Positions 29,415-38,300 of a stretch of DNA of 40,012 nucleotides are shown here, one piece after another. Origin of the DNA: Nitrospira sp. CR1.2 (GTDB taxonomy: Bacteria > Nitrospirota > Nitrospiria > Nitrospirales > Nitrospiraceae). A model generated the notes under the pieces. The model was not told where the DNA came from, did no database searches, and worked only from the letters and a program-made list of their open reading frames with translations. The stretch lies in the NCBI GenBank assembly GCA_014055495.1, contig WIAG01000033.1:1-40012 (forward strand), given 5' to 3'. The translations under genes were made by a program, and so were the position numbers. Numbering within the stretch: the first letter of the stretch is position 1; the number at the start of each line of letters is the position of its first letter.

Positions 29415-30821
29415 ATGTCGGTTGACGTGGATGAAATGTGGGAAGCCCTCCCGACCGGTTGTGTCTCCCCGAGGGAGCTGTCGCTGGACAATCCTTACCT
29501 GGAGCGCCAGGCCGCGCGGGAATCGAATGCGCGCAGTTATCCCCGTCGACTGCCCTTGGCGCTGAGCAAGGGAAAGGGCCTGTATGTGCAGGATACCGAC
29601 GGCCGCAGTTATATCGATTGTCTGGCCTGCGCCGGGGCGTTGGCGCTCGGACATAACCATCCGGTCGTCGTCGATGCGATCAACCGTACGTTGCGGGATG
29701 GCCTGCCGTTTCAAACATTGGACCTGACGACACCGGTGAAAGACCGGTTCGTGAGCACGCTCTTCGACTGTCTGCCGGCTGCGTTTAGCGAAGGCGCGAA
29801 AATCCAGTTTTGCGGACCCTCGGGCGCGGATGCGGTGGAAGCCGCCATCAAGCTCGTCAAGATCGCGCGCGGGCGCCGGACGGTGTTGGCGTTTCACGGG
29901 GCCTATCACGGGATGACGCATGGCACTCTAGGACTGACGGGGCATCTGGCGCCGAAGGAGGCCCTGAGCGGGTTAATGGCCGACGTGCATTTTCTGCCGT
30001 TTCCCTATGACTACCGTTGTCCCTTCGGTGTCGGCGGGGAAAATGGCATGCGACTCTCCTCGGCCTACATCGAACGGCTCCTGGACGATCCCAACAGCGG
30101 GGTCGTGGAGCCGGCCGCCATGATCTTGGAAGTCGTGCAGGGGGAAGGGGGGGTCATTCCAGCGGCCGTCTCGTGGCTCCAAGAGATCCGCCGCATCACC
30201 GCGCAGCGGGGGATTCCCCTGATCATCGACGAAGTGCAGACGGGACTCGGGCGAACCGGTCGCCTGTTTGCGTTCGAACATGCCGACATCATTCCGGACG
30301 TGGTCGTGCTGTCCAAGGCCGTCGGGGGCGGGTTGCCGCTCAGCGTGGTTGTCTATCGCCCCGAATGGGATCAGTGGACCGCCGGGGCGCATGCCGGCAC
30401 GTTCAGGGGCAATCAACTCGCCATGGCGACGGGCCAGGCCACCATGGAATTCATCGTGGCTGAACGGATCGACGAGCATGCGGCCCGCATGGGGGAGCGT
30501 CTCTTCGGATTGCTCAGACGGATTCAGGCCGGGTCCCGCAGCATCGGCGATGTGCGGGGACGCGGGCTCATGCAGGGCGTGGAAATCGTAGACCGGAATG
30601 AGCCGACGGACTTGCCTGGCTGTCACCCCTCTGCGCCGGCCCTCGCATCGGCGATCCAGCACGAAGCCCTCCGTCGAGGTCTGATCCTCGAATTGGGCGG
30701 GCGTCATAACAGCGTGGTCCGTTTTCTGCCGCCCCTCATCGTGACGGCGGAGCAGATCGATACGATCGCCGCCATCTTCGCCGATGCCGTGCGGGCAGCG
30801 GAGCAACAACACGAGGCATGA
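29415..30821 (+). CDS. Diaminobutyrate-2-oxoglutarate transaminase, PvdH-like
   Basis: Class III aminotransferase, 468 residues, with the PLP lysine Lys301 in VVVLSKAVGGG. Long stretches match PvdH/Dat enzymes as I know them: DCLACAGALALGHNHP, LDLTTPVKDRFV, FPYDYRCPFGVGGE, and the C-terminal RGLILELGGRHNSVVRFLPP. These enzymes transfer an amino group from glutamate to aspartate 4-semialdehyde to give L-2,4-diaminobutyrate, a monomer of pyoverdines, syringomycin and polymyxins. The match to the pocket residues of the adenylation domain in the last NRPS of the window supports this role. An ectoine-type EctB role is less likely because no ectA or ectC is present. The stop overlaps the acylase start by 4 nt. 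Confidence 0.93.
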   Translation: MSVDVDEMWEALPTGCVSPRELSLDNPYLERQAARESNARSYPRRLPLALSKGKGLYVQDTDGRSYIDCLACAGALALGHNHPVVVDAINRTLRDGLPFQTLDLTTPVKDRFVSTLFDCLPAAFSEGAKIQFCGPSGADAVEAAIKLVKIARGRRTVLAFHGAYHGMTHGTLGLTGHLAPKEALSGLMADVHFLPFPYDYRCPFGVGGENGMRLSSAYIERLLDDPNSGVVEPAAMILEVVQGEGGVIPAAVSWLQEIRRITAQRGIPLIIDEVQTGLGRTGRLFAFEHADIIPDVVVLSKAVGGGLPLSVVVYRPEWDQWTAGAHAGTFRGNQLAMATGQATMEFIVAERIDEHAARMGERLFGLLRRIQAGSRSIGDVRGRGLMQGVEIVDRNEPTDLPGCHPSAPALASAIQHEALRRGLILELGGRHNSVVRFLPPLIVTAEQIDTIAAIFADAVRAAEQQHEA

Positions 30822-33205
30822 TGACCGGGCGCCGTCTCTTCGCCATTGCCATTGGGAGCCTTGTCGCCGGAGCCGCCGTCCTCTGGCTGGTCTGCTCCGC
30901 CTCGCTGCCCGTTCGCGCCGGCGCCTTGACGCTCCCGGGACTGCAGGCGCCGGCGGCGGTGGCCTTCGACGAGTATGGCATCCCGACGGTGACCGCTGAA
31001 TCCCGCGTCGATGCCTTCCGGGTGCTCGGCTATGTGACGGCTCAGGACCGTCTCTTTCAGATGGATCTCCTGCGTCGCACGAGTGCAGGACGGTTGGCCG
31101 AGATCTTCGGCGACCAGGCCGTGCCGATCGATGTCAAGCAGCGTCGGCTGGATCTGTCGAGGGTGGCGGAAGCGGTGCTTCGGCGGTTGCCCGAGGATCA
31201 GTCGGCCGTGCTGGCGGCCTATGCCGAGGGCGTGAATACCTATCTGAACGAGATGAGGATTCCGCCGTTCGAATGTCTCGTGCTGGCCTACCGTCCGACC
31301 CGCTGGGAGCCGACAGACAGTCTTCTGGTCGTCTTAGCGATGTTTCAGATGCTGAACGGCTCCGAGGATGATGAACGGATGCGGACCGTGATGAAGGCCT
31401 CGCTGCCTGAGGACGTCGCAGGATTCCTACTCCCTTCGCTCGACATCTATACGGCACATCTGCTGGGGGGAGGGAGTCGTCATCAGGCGCCGGCTCCCGT
31501 ACCGGTGGAAGCCTTGGCCGCACTTCGCCGGACAGGGGCGCAAAGCCGCTCGTTGCAGATGTCGTTGGTGCCGAATCGAAAACGAGAGATCGGATCGAAC
31601 GCGTGGGTCGTGGGACCGGCCAAGACCGCAGACGGGAGAGCCGTCCTGGCGAACGACATGCATCTCGACGTGGGAGTGCCCAACATCTGGTATCGAGCTC
31701 AGTTGCGCTACGGGAGAAGTGAACTCAGCGGAGTCGTGGTGCCCGGCATTCCGGTCGTGATTGCCGGTTCCAACGGGTCGGTGTCCTGGGGCCTCACGAA
31801 TGTCGAAGGGGATTTTCTGGATCTCGTACGTCTTGAACTCAACCCGCAGAATCCGAACGAGTATGCCACGGCCGAGGGGTGGGAACGGTTTACCATTCGC
31901 CATGAGCGCATTGCAGTCAGCGGCGGCCCTGATCGGACCGTGAACATCCAGGAGACGCGTTGGGGACCAGTGGCGGAGGAGCCGTTGATGGGACAGCCGG
32001 TCGCACTCCGTTGGACGGCCTTGGATCCGGAGGCGGTGGATCTCGGCTTGCTTCACATGGACCAGGCCCGTTCAGTTTGGGATGGCATCGCCGTCGCCAC
32101 GCGGGCGGGAGCGCCGCCGAACAATATCCTCTTGGCAGATGCCGGGGGCCACATTGCCTGGACGTACATGGGAAGAATTCCAATCCGGCGTGGCCTGGAT
32201 GGGTCGGTCAGCCTGTCCTGGTCCGATGGACGGACTGGATGGAGTGGGTTCATTCCGCCGGACGAACTTCCCCGGATCGTCGATCCTCCCTCCGGGTACC
32301 TCGTAAGCGCCAACCACCGCATGACGGACGAGACCTATCCCTACGTCATCGGCCACGCATTTGCGAGCGGGTACCGTGCCTTTCGGATTACGGAACGACT
32401 GCGCGCCATGGAGCAGATTCGAGAGCAGGACCTGCTGGCGCTTCAATTGGATACGACAACCCAGGTCTACGATTTCTATCACGACCTGTTGCGAGGCCTG
32501 CTCACCGATGACGTCATCGCCAGACGCCCCGAGCTGGCGGACGCACGCCAAGCCGTCGAGACGTGGGATGGGCGGGCCGACAAGGACAGTCGAGGGTTCG
32601 CCTTGCTGGTTATGTTTCGCCGAACTCTGGGGGCCTCCGTCTTCGCTCCGTTTCTCCAGGGCTGTCGTGAGAAAGACGCCGGCTTCGTTTTTGACGGCGA
32701 TCTCGATACTCCGCTCAGGAGTCTGCTCCATGAGCAGGCCCTCGCCACGTTGCCCGACCCCGTGAGGTTCGCGGATTGGCCGTCATTCCTCCTTCATGAA
32801 TTGGCTGAGACCGTCGCAACCCTCAAGGCCGACTATGGGATCTCGCGCATCGACGATCTGGCGTGGGGCACGGCAAATCGAGTGCGCATGGCCCATCCGC
32901 TGAGTGAGGCCCTTCCAGTCGTGGGGCGATGGTTAGACATGGGGGACGATGCCGCCTCCGGCTGCGGACCCTGTGTGCGCGTGCAGAGCGGGAGCTTGAC
33001 CGCCAGTGAACGGATGGTGGTCTCACCGGCGCATCAGGAGGACGCCTTGTTTCACATGCCGGGCGGCCAGTCCGGGCATCCGCTCTCACCGCACTACCGC
33101 GATCAGCAACGCAACTGGAGTCAGGGCCTCCCGGCCTCGCTGCTGGCCGGAAAACCGATTCAGACCCTGAAGTTTTCGCCGGAGAGTCGTGCCACTCGAT
33201 TGTAA
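30818..33205 (+). CDS. Periplasmic Ntn-hydrolase acylase, penicillin acylase/PvdQ class
   Basis: S45-family amidase precursor of 795 residues. An N-terminal hydrophobic segment (about residues 7-27) acts as a signal peptide or anchor for export. The alpha-chain region has [11 protein letters not shown] and [17 protein letters not shown]. After a spacer, the autoprocessing site G-Ser260 in IGSNAWVVG begins the beta chain, with [14 protein letters not shown] and the oxyanion-region segment [12 protein letters not shown]. In pyoverdine biosynthesis, PvdQ of this superfamily removes the fatty acid of the precursor after export. The cluster's FAAL, which adds such an acyl chain, and its PvdE-type exporter suggest the same logic. 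It could alternatively cleave acyl-homoserine lactones or another amide. Confidence 0.92.
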   Translation: MMTGRRLFAIAIGSLVAGAAVLWLVCSASLPVRAGALTLPGLQAPAAVAFDEYGIPTVTAESRVDAFRVLGYVTAQDRLFQMDLLRRTSAGRLAEIFGDQAVPIDVKQRRLDLSRVAEAVLRRLPEDQSAVLAAYAEGVNTYLNEMRIPPFECLVLAYRPTRWEPTDSLLVVLAMFQMLNGSEDDERMRTVMKASLPEDVAGFLLPSLDIYTAHLLGGGSRHQAPAPVPVEALAALRRTGAQSRSLQMSLVPNRKREIGSNAWVVGPAKTADGRAVLANDMHLDVGVPNIWYRAQLRYGRSELSGVVVPGIPVVIAGSNGSVSWGLTNVEGDFLDLVRLELNPQNPNEYATAEGWERFTIRHERIAVSGGPDRTVNIQETRWGPVAEEPLMGQPVALRWTALDPEAVDLGLLHMDQARSVWDGIAVATRAGAPPNNILLADAGGHIAWTYMGRIPIRRGLDGSVSLSWSDGRTGWSGFIPPDELPRIVDPPSGYLVSANHRMTDETYPYVIGHAFASGYRAFRITERLRAMEQIREQDLLALQLDTTTQVYDFYHDLLRGLLTDDVIARRPELADARQAVETWDGRADKDSRGFALLVMFRRTLGASVFAPFLQGCREKDAGFVFDGDLDTPLRSLLHEQALATLPDPVRFADWPSFLLHELAETVATLKADYGISRIDDLAWGTANRVRMAHPLSEALPVVGRWLDMGDDAASGCGPCVRVQSGSLTASERMVVSPAHQEDALFHMPGGQSGHPLSPHYRDQQRNWSQGLPASLLAGKPIQTLKFSPESRATRL

Positions 33206-33229
33206 CGTTGCAGCTCACTCACAACACAC

Positions 33230-33235
33230 AGGAGG
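33230..33235 (+). promoter_or_regulatory. Ribosome binding site of the MbtH gene
   Basis: AGGAGG 4 nt before the ATG at 33240. It chooses this start over the in-frame upstream start at 33189, which would overlap the acylase gene. Confidence 0.75.
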
Positions 33236-33239
33236 CGTC

Positions 33240-33485
33240 ATGGGACAGGACGAACAGGAAGACACAACGATCTACAAGGTGGTGGTTAATCATGAGGAGC
33301 AATATTCCATTTGGCCTTCCTATCGCGACAACCCGCTGGGCTGGAAGGATGCGGGCAAGACGGGCCTGAAAGACGAATGTCTGGCCTACATCAAGGAGGT
33401 CTGGACGGATATGCGGCCGCTGAGTCTGCGCAAGTGGATGGCGGAGCAGGCTGAGCAGACTGAGAACACGGCGGCGTCATGCTGA
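33240..33485 (+). CDS. MbtH-family NRPS accessory protein
   Basis: Protein of 81 residues. MbtH proteins bind the N-terminal core of adenylation domains and help them fold and work. The family signature is visible: [22 protein letters not shown] followed by G...[19 protein letters not shown], with the conserved N-E-x-Q-x-S-x-W-P pattern varied to H-E-E-Q-Y-S-I-W-P and the final [10 protein letters not shown]. The length is normal. It serves one or both of the cluster's adenylation domains. Its stop overlaps the thioesterase start by 7 nt. Confidence 0.97.
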   Translation: MGQDEQEDTTIYKVVVNHEEQYSIWPSYRDNPLGWKDAGKTGLKDECLAYIKEVWTDMRPLSLRKWMAEQAEQTENTAASC

Positions 33486-34240
33486 CCACGACCGATCGCC
33501 GCCCGTGGTTGGTGACGTGCCGCCCCGGGACCGGTCTTCGCCTGATCGCCTTTCCCTATGCCGGAGGCGGCCCATCCCTGTTCCGTTCGTGGCCGTCCGA
33601 CCTGCTGCAGGACATCGAGTTGTGCGCGGTGCACTTGCCGGGCCGGGAAGCCAGGATGAAGGAGGAGCCGATCGGGGACCTTCGCCGCGCGGTCGGGGAG
33701 TTGGTCGAGGCGATCGAGCCGGTTTGCGACAGACCCGTGGCCCTGTTCGGGCACAGCGTCGGCGGATTGCTCGCTTTTGAATGTGCCCGCGAGTTGCGCC
33801 GCCGATTCGGCATCACTCCCGTCCATCTGTTCGTGTCGGGCTGTCCTGCTCCGCAGCTACGCGACCATGACCGGCTCTTCGATCTCCCCGACGAGGAGTT
33901 TCTGGAACGGATGAGGCGGTTCAACGGCACGCCGCGCGAAATCCTGGAGCATGCCGAAATGATGGAACTGATGTTGCCCACGCTGCGCGCTGATTTTTCG
34001 TTGCGCGATACCTACGCCTATCACGACGCATCGCCCTTGAGCTGCCCGATCTCCGCCTTCGGCGGCATGGCGGATGACGCGGTCGGAGCCGCCAAGCTTG
34101 AGCCGTGGAGGGAGCACACCGCGGACGGGTTTCAAATGTGGTTGTTTCAAGGAGATCACTTCTTTATCCGGACCGCGCAATCGGTCGTGGCGGAGACGGT
34201 GACGTTCATTCTGCAACCCTACATGCAGAGGCGACGGTGA
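33479..34240 (+). CDS. Type II thioesterase of the NRPS/PKS cluster
   Basis: Alpha/beta hydrolase of 253 residues. The N-terminus [14 protein letters not shown], the nucleophile elbow GHSVGG with Ser93, and the C-terminal GDHFFI with the catalytic His are those of stand-alone (type II) thioesterases such as SrfD or PvdG. These editing enzymes remove wrongly loaded or stalled acyl groups from carrier-protein arms, not the final product. Its position among the assembly-line genes fits this. It overlaps the mbtH-like gene by 7 nt, so their expression is coupled. The enzyme that releases the final product, if it is a thioesterase domain, lies beyond the window. Confidence 0.95.
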   Translation: MLTTTDRRPWLVTCRPGTGLRLIAFPYAGGGPSLFRSWPSDLLQDIELCAVHLPGREARMKEEPIGDLRRAVGELVEAIEPVCDRPVALFGHSVGGLLAFECARELRRRFGITPVHLFVSGCPAPQLRDHDRLFDLPDEEFLERMRRFNGTPREILEHAEMMELMLPTLRADFSLRDTYAYHDASPLSCPISAFGGMADDAVGAAKLEPWREHTADGFQMWLFQGDHFFIRTAQSVVAETVTFILQPYMQRRR

Positions 34241-34291
34241 CGTGGCGGATCGACCGCGTCTTCGTCAGTCTCTGAAGCTGGAGGTGCCACG

Positions 34292-35323
34292 ATGAATCAT
34301 GAGCGAGGAACGTCCTATGCGCCGCTCGCCGGCGTCAATGGCAGTCTTCAGGAGCAGGGGGGCCTGACGGCCGAGCCGCTTACGGCCGACGGCCGCCTGC
34401 CCTGCGTCGTGACACCCACGGAAGACCGTCGATTGGACGAGTATTTCGAGGCCGCCCGTCACTATGCAGAGATCCTGCCCTCCTGCGGAGGCTTGCTGTT
34501 TCGCGGCCTGCCGATCCGTTCGGCTCACGACTTCGAAACCTTCGTGGGTGCCTTCACCACCTCCCTCGTGTCCTACGAATTCGGTTCCACGCCGCGATCG
34601 CAAGTCCAACGGCACGTCTACACCTCGACGGAATATCCGCCGCACCAACACATTCCGCTGCACAACGAACAGGCCTACACCAGGGAATGGCCCATGAAGA
34701 TTTGGTTTTACTGCGGGCATGCGCCGGTCGAAGGCGGGTATACCCCGATTGCTGACAGCCGCGAGGTCTATCGATGCATACCGGCCCGCATTCGTGAACG
34801 GTTCGTTGAAAAGCAGATCATGTACGTCCGCAACTACGGAAACGGGTTAGACGTGCCATGGCAAAAAGTGTTTAACACTCAGGAGCCAGCGGTCGTGGAG
34901 CAATTCTGCCGCGATAACGGCATTCACTACGAGTGGAAGGAAGACGGCGAATTGCGCACCAGGCAAGTGGCGCAGGCGATCGCGGTTCATCCCAGAACCG
35001 GCGAACGCGTCTGGTTCAACCAAGCCCATCTGTTTCATGTCTCGAATCTGGAACCGGCGGTGCGCGAGGCCCTGTTGGCCGTCGTGTCGGAAGAGGACCT
35101 TCCTCGAAACGCCTGTTACGGCGATGGGAGCGCGATCGAAGCCGATCTTCTCGATGAAATTCGAGACGTCTATCGGAGCCTTGCCGTGCAGTTCGCCTGG
35201 CAACAGGGCGATGTGATGATGCTCGACAACATGTTGGTCGCCCACGGCCGGACGCCCTTTACCGGACGACGGCAGATCCTCGTCGCCATGGCCGAACCGA
35301 GGGGAGCCCAAGGTCCATGTTGA
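34292..35323 (+). CDS. SyrP-like Fe(II)/2-oxoglutarate hydroxylase
   Basis: TauD/TfdA-superfamily oxygenase of 343 residues. The iron ligands are His124 and Glu126 in LHNEQAY and His318 in VAHGRTPF; Arg near HGRTPFTGRRQI would bind 2-oxoglutarate. The HxE pair in place of HxD, along with LLFRGLP, WPMKIWFYC and GGYTPIAD, matches the SyrP-type amino-acid hydroxylases, which oxidise the beta carbon of carrier-bound aspartate. Beta-hydroxyaspartate is a bidentate iron ligand in several siderophores, so this supports, but does not prove, a siderophore product. The stop codon overlaps the next gene (TGATG), whose ATG at 35317 or 35323 is very close. Confidence 0.92.
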   Translation: MNHERGTSYAPLAGVNGSLQEQGGLTAEPLTADGRLPCVVTPTEDRRLDEYFEAARHYAEILPSCGGLLFRGLPIRSAHDFETFVGAFTTSLVSYEFGSTPRSQVQRHVYTSTEYPPHQHIPLHNEQAYTREWPMKIWFYCGHAPVEGGYTPIADSREVYRCIPARIRERFVEKQIMYVRNYGNGLDVPWQKVFNTQEPAVVEQFCRDNGIHYEWKEDGELRTRQVAQAIAVHPRTGERVWFNQAHLFHVSNLEPAVREALLAVVSEEDLPRNACYGDGSAIEADLLDEIRDVYRSLAVQFAWQQGDVMMLDNMLVAHGRTPFTGRRQILVAMAEPRGAQGPC

Positions 35324-38300
35324 TGCCGCAGGATCGCGCGCAAGAGCCATCCGCACAAGCGGAAGAGTATCTGTTTCCGATGAGCTTCGGGCAACGGCGG
35401 CTGTGGTTCCTCTCCCAGTTGGAACCGGACAGCGCGTCGTACAACACGGCCATCGCGGTGCGGATGGAAGGGCGGGTGGATCGGGAGATCCTTCTGGATT
35501 GCTTCAACCGCATCGTGGCACGGCACGAAGTCCTGCGTACGACGTTCCGGTCGGAGGAGGGAGAGCCGGTCCAGATCATCGCGGCAGCCGGTCATGTCAC
35601 CTTAAAACGGGGCATCGTGGAGAATCGACCGGAAGCTGTTCGACAGGCCGCGCGTGAGGAAGCGCAACGTCCGTTCGATCTTGAGCGTGGTCCGCTGTTG
35701 CGGCTGCGTCTCTTCGATATCGCAGAACACGACCATCTGTTGGTGGTCACGTTGCACCATATTGTGTGCGACGGCTGGTCTGCCCAGATCCTGGCGCGTG
35801 AATTCGCCCGACTCTACGCCGCGGCGGTGATCGGGACCGAGGCGCCCCTCCCGACCCTGCCGATCCAATACGCCGATTATGCGGAATGGCAGCGCGGGTG
35901 GTTGCAAGGGGAGGTCCTGGAGCGGCAGCTGGCCTATTGGAAGCGGCAATTGTCCGGGGATCTGCCGGTCGTTGAGTTGCCCACTGATCGCCCGCGCGGA
36001 GCCGTCCAAACCTCATCGGGAAGCCGTTATGTCTTCGCCATCCCCTCGTCCATCGCAGCGGGCCTGCGGGACCTCAGTCGCCGGCATAACATGACCCTCT
36101 TCATGACGCTCTTGGCCGCGTTTCAGACCTGGCTGATGCGCTATACGGGCATCGAGGACATCTGTGTCGGCACACCCATCGCTTGCCGAACGAAGCGCGA
36201 GACGGAAGATCTCATCGGCTTTTTTGCGAATACCCTCGTGCTGCGGACGAACCTCTCGCACAACCCCACGTTCCCGGAACTGCTTGAACGGGTCCGGGAC
36301 GTCGTCATCGGCGGGCAGGAGCATCAGGAATTACCGTTCGAAGAACTGGTGGACGCGCTGAAACCGGCACGAGCGCTGAGTCATTCTCCATTGTTTCAAG
36401 TCTTGTTCGCGCTCCAGACCACGCTGAACGAAGCCCTCTCCCTCCCCGGGTTGCTGGTCGAGATCACGGAAGTGGATACCTCGGCCGCCAAATTCGATCT
36501 GTCGTTGGACATGGCCGAAACGGAGACGGGCTTGGAAGGGGCCTTCGAATACAACACGGACCTGTTCGATGAGCAGACCATCGCCCGCATGGCCGAGCAC
36601 TTCCAGACCCTGTTGGCCGGCATCTGCGCGCGACCGGAACGCAGGCTGAACGAACTCCCGTTCCTTTCGCCGGAGGAGCAGGTGCAGGCGCTGTTGGTCG
36701 GGCCGGAACCTTCCGTCGATGCAGCGGGGTTCTCCGACTTTGCCGCGGCCTTTGAGGCACAGGTGGATCAGAGCCCGGACGCCGTCGCCGTCGAGTGCCG
36801 GGGAGTGACGCGAACCTATGCAGAGCTGAAGGGCGAGGCCGATCGGATGGCCGTCGTGCTCGCAGCCGCCGGCGTGGGGCCGGATACGGTTGTGGCGCTC
36901 CTGCTGGATCGCGGCATCATGTTGCTGACGGCCATCGTGGGGGTATTGAAAGCGGGCGGCGCATACCTGCCGTTGGACCTCACACATCCGGGGGCTCGCT
37001 GGAGCGAGGTCATGGCCTCCAGCGGAGCCCGCGTAGTTGTGACGAGCGAGTCCGCGCGCGCCTTGCTTCTGGAGGCCTGTCCGCTTGCGGCGTCGGGAGC
37101 CGTTGCGCTGGTCACCATCGACGGGCCTGGAATCGAAGAGACTGCCCCCTTACCTGCCCGCCGCTGTTCGCCTGATCAGTTGGCCTACATCATCTATACC
37201 TCAGGCTCGACCGGCAGTCCCAAGGGGGCCATGGTCACGCAACGGGGCTTGATGAACCACCTCTGGAGCAAGTGCGAATCGTTAGGCCTTGGCTCGTCGG
37301 ATGTGGTGGCGCAGACCGCCTCTCCCTGTTTCGATATTTCCGTCTGGCAACATCTCGCCGCGCTTCTGTGCGGGGGCCGAACGCTGATCGTCTCTGAGGA
37401 CGTGGCGCGCGATCCATCGCTCCTGCTGCATCACCTTGACCAGGGCAGGGCCACCGTGGCCGAGACGGTGCCGGTGTTGCTCAAGGGTATGTTGGACAGC
37501 GAGGAGACCGCGACCCTCCAACAGTTGCGCTGGTTATTGCCCACCGGCGAAACACTGCCGCCGCAGCTCTGCCGGGAATGGCTCGAGCGCTATCCCCGCA
37601 TCCCGTTGATGAACGCCTATGGCCCAGCCGAATGTGCGGACGATGTCGCGACGGCCACGATTGCCGCCCCGCCGACGGAGGATGATGTCTGCATGCCGAT
37701 CGGACAAGCCATTCGAGGCATACGCCTCATCGTGGTCGATCCCTGGCTGGCGCCGCTGCCGATCGGGGTACCGGGCGAATTGTGTATCGGCGGCGTCGGT
37801 GTCGGTCGCGGCTACATCAGCGATGCGTCGCGCACGGCCGCGGTGTTCGTTCCGGATCCGTTCGGTCCGGAGCCCGGCGCGCGGCTGTATCGCACCGGTG
37901 ACCTGGTGCGCCGGCGGCGCGACGGGAATCTGGAATTCCTCGGGCGTGTCGACCATCAAATCAAGCTACGCGGCGTGCGGATCGAACCGGGAGAGATCGA
38001 CGCTCGTTTGCGAGCCTTGCCCGGCATTCGGGACGCGGTCACGGTTTTGCGAGAGGACCGTCCCGGCCAAAAACGGTTGGTGGCCTATGTCGTGGTGTCA
38101 GGCGATCCTTCGCCCCCTGTCGAGGAGTGGCGCGGAGCCCTGCAGCGGCAACTTCCCGAAGCGATGATCCCATCACAGTTCCTGTGTGTGGAAGCCATCC
38201 CTCGTACGGCAAACGGCAAGGTCGATCGATTCTCCTTGCCGAAGCCACCGGAGGGGAGCAGCGAGGAGTATCTGGCCCCACGCGATGCCGTCGAAGCGCA

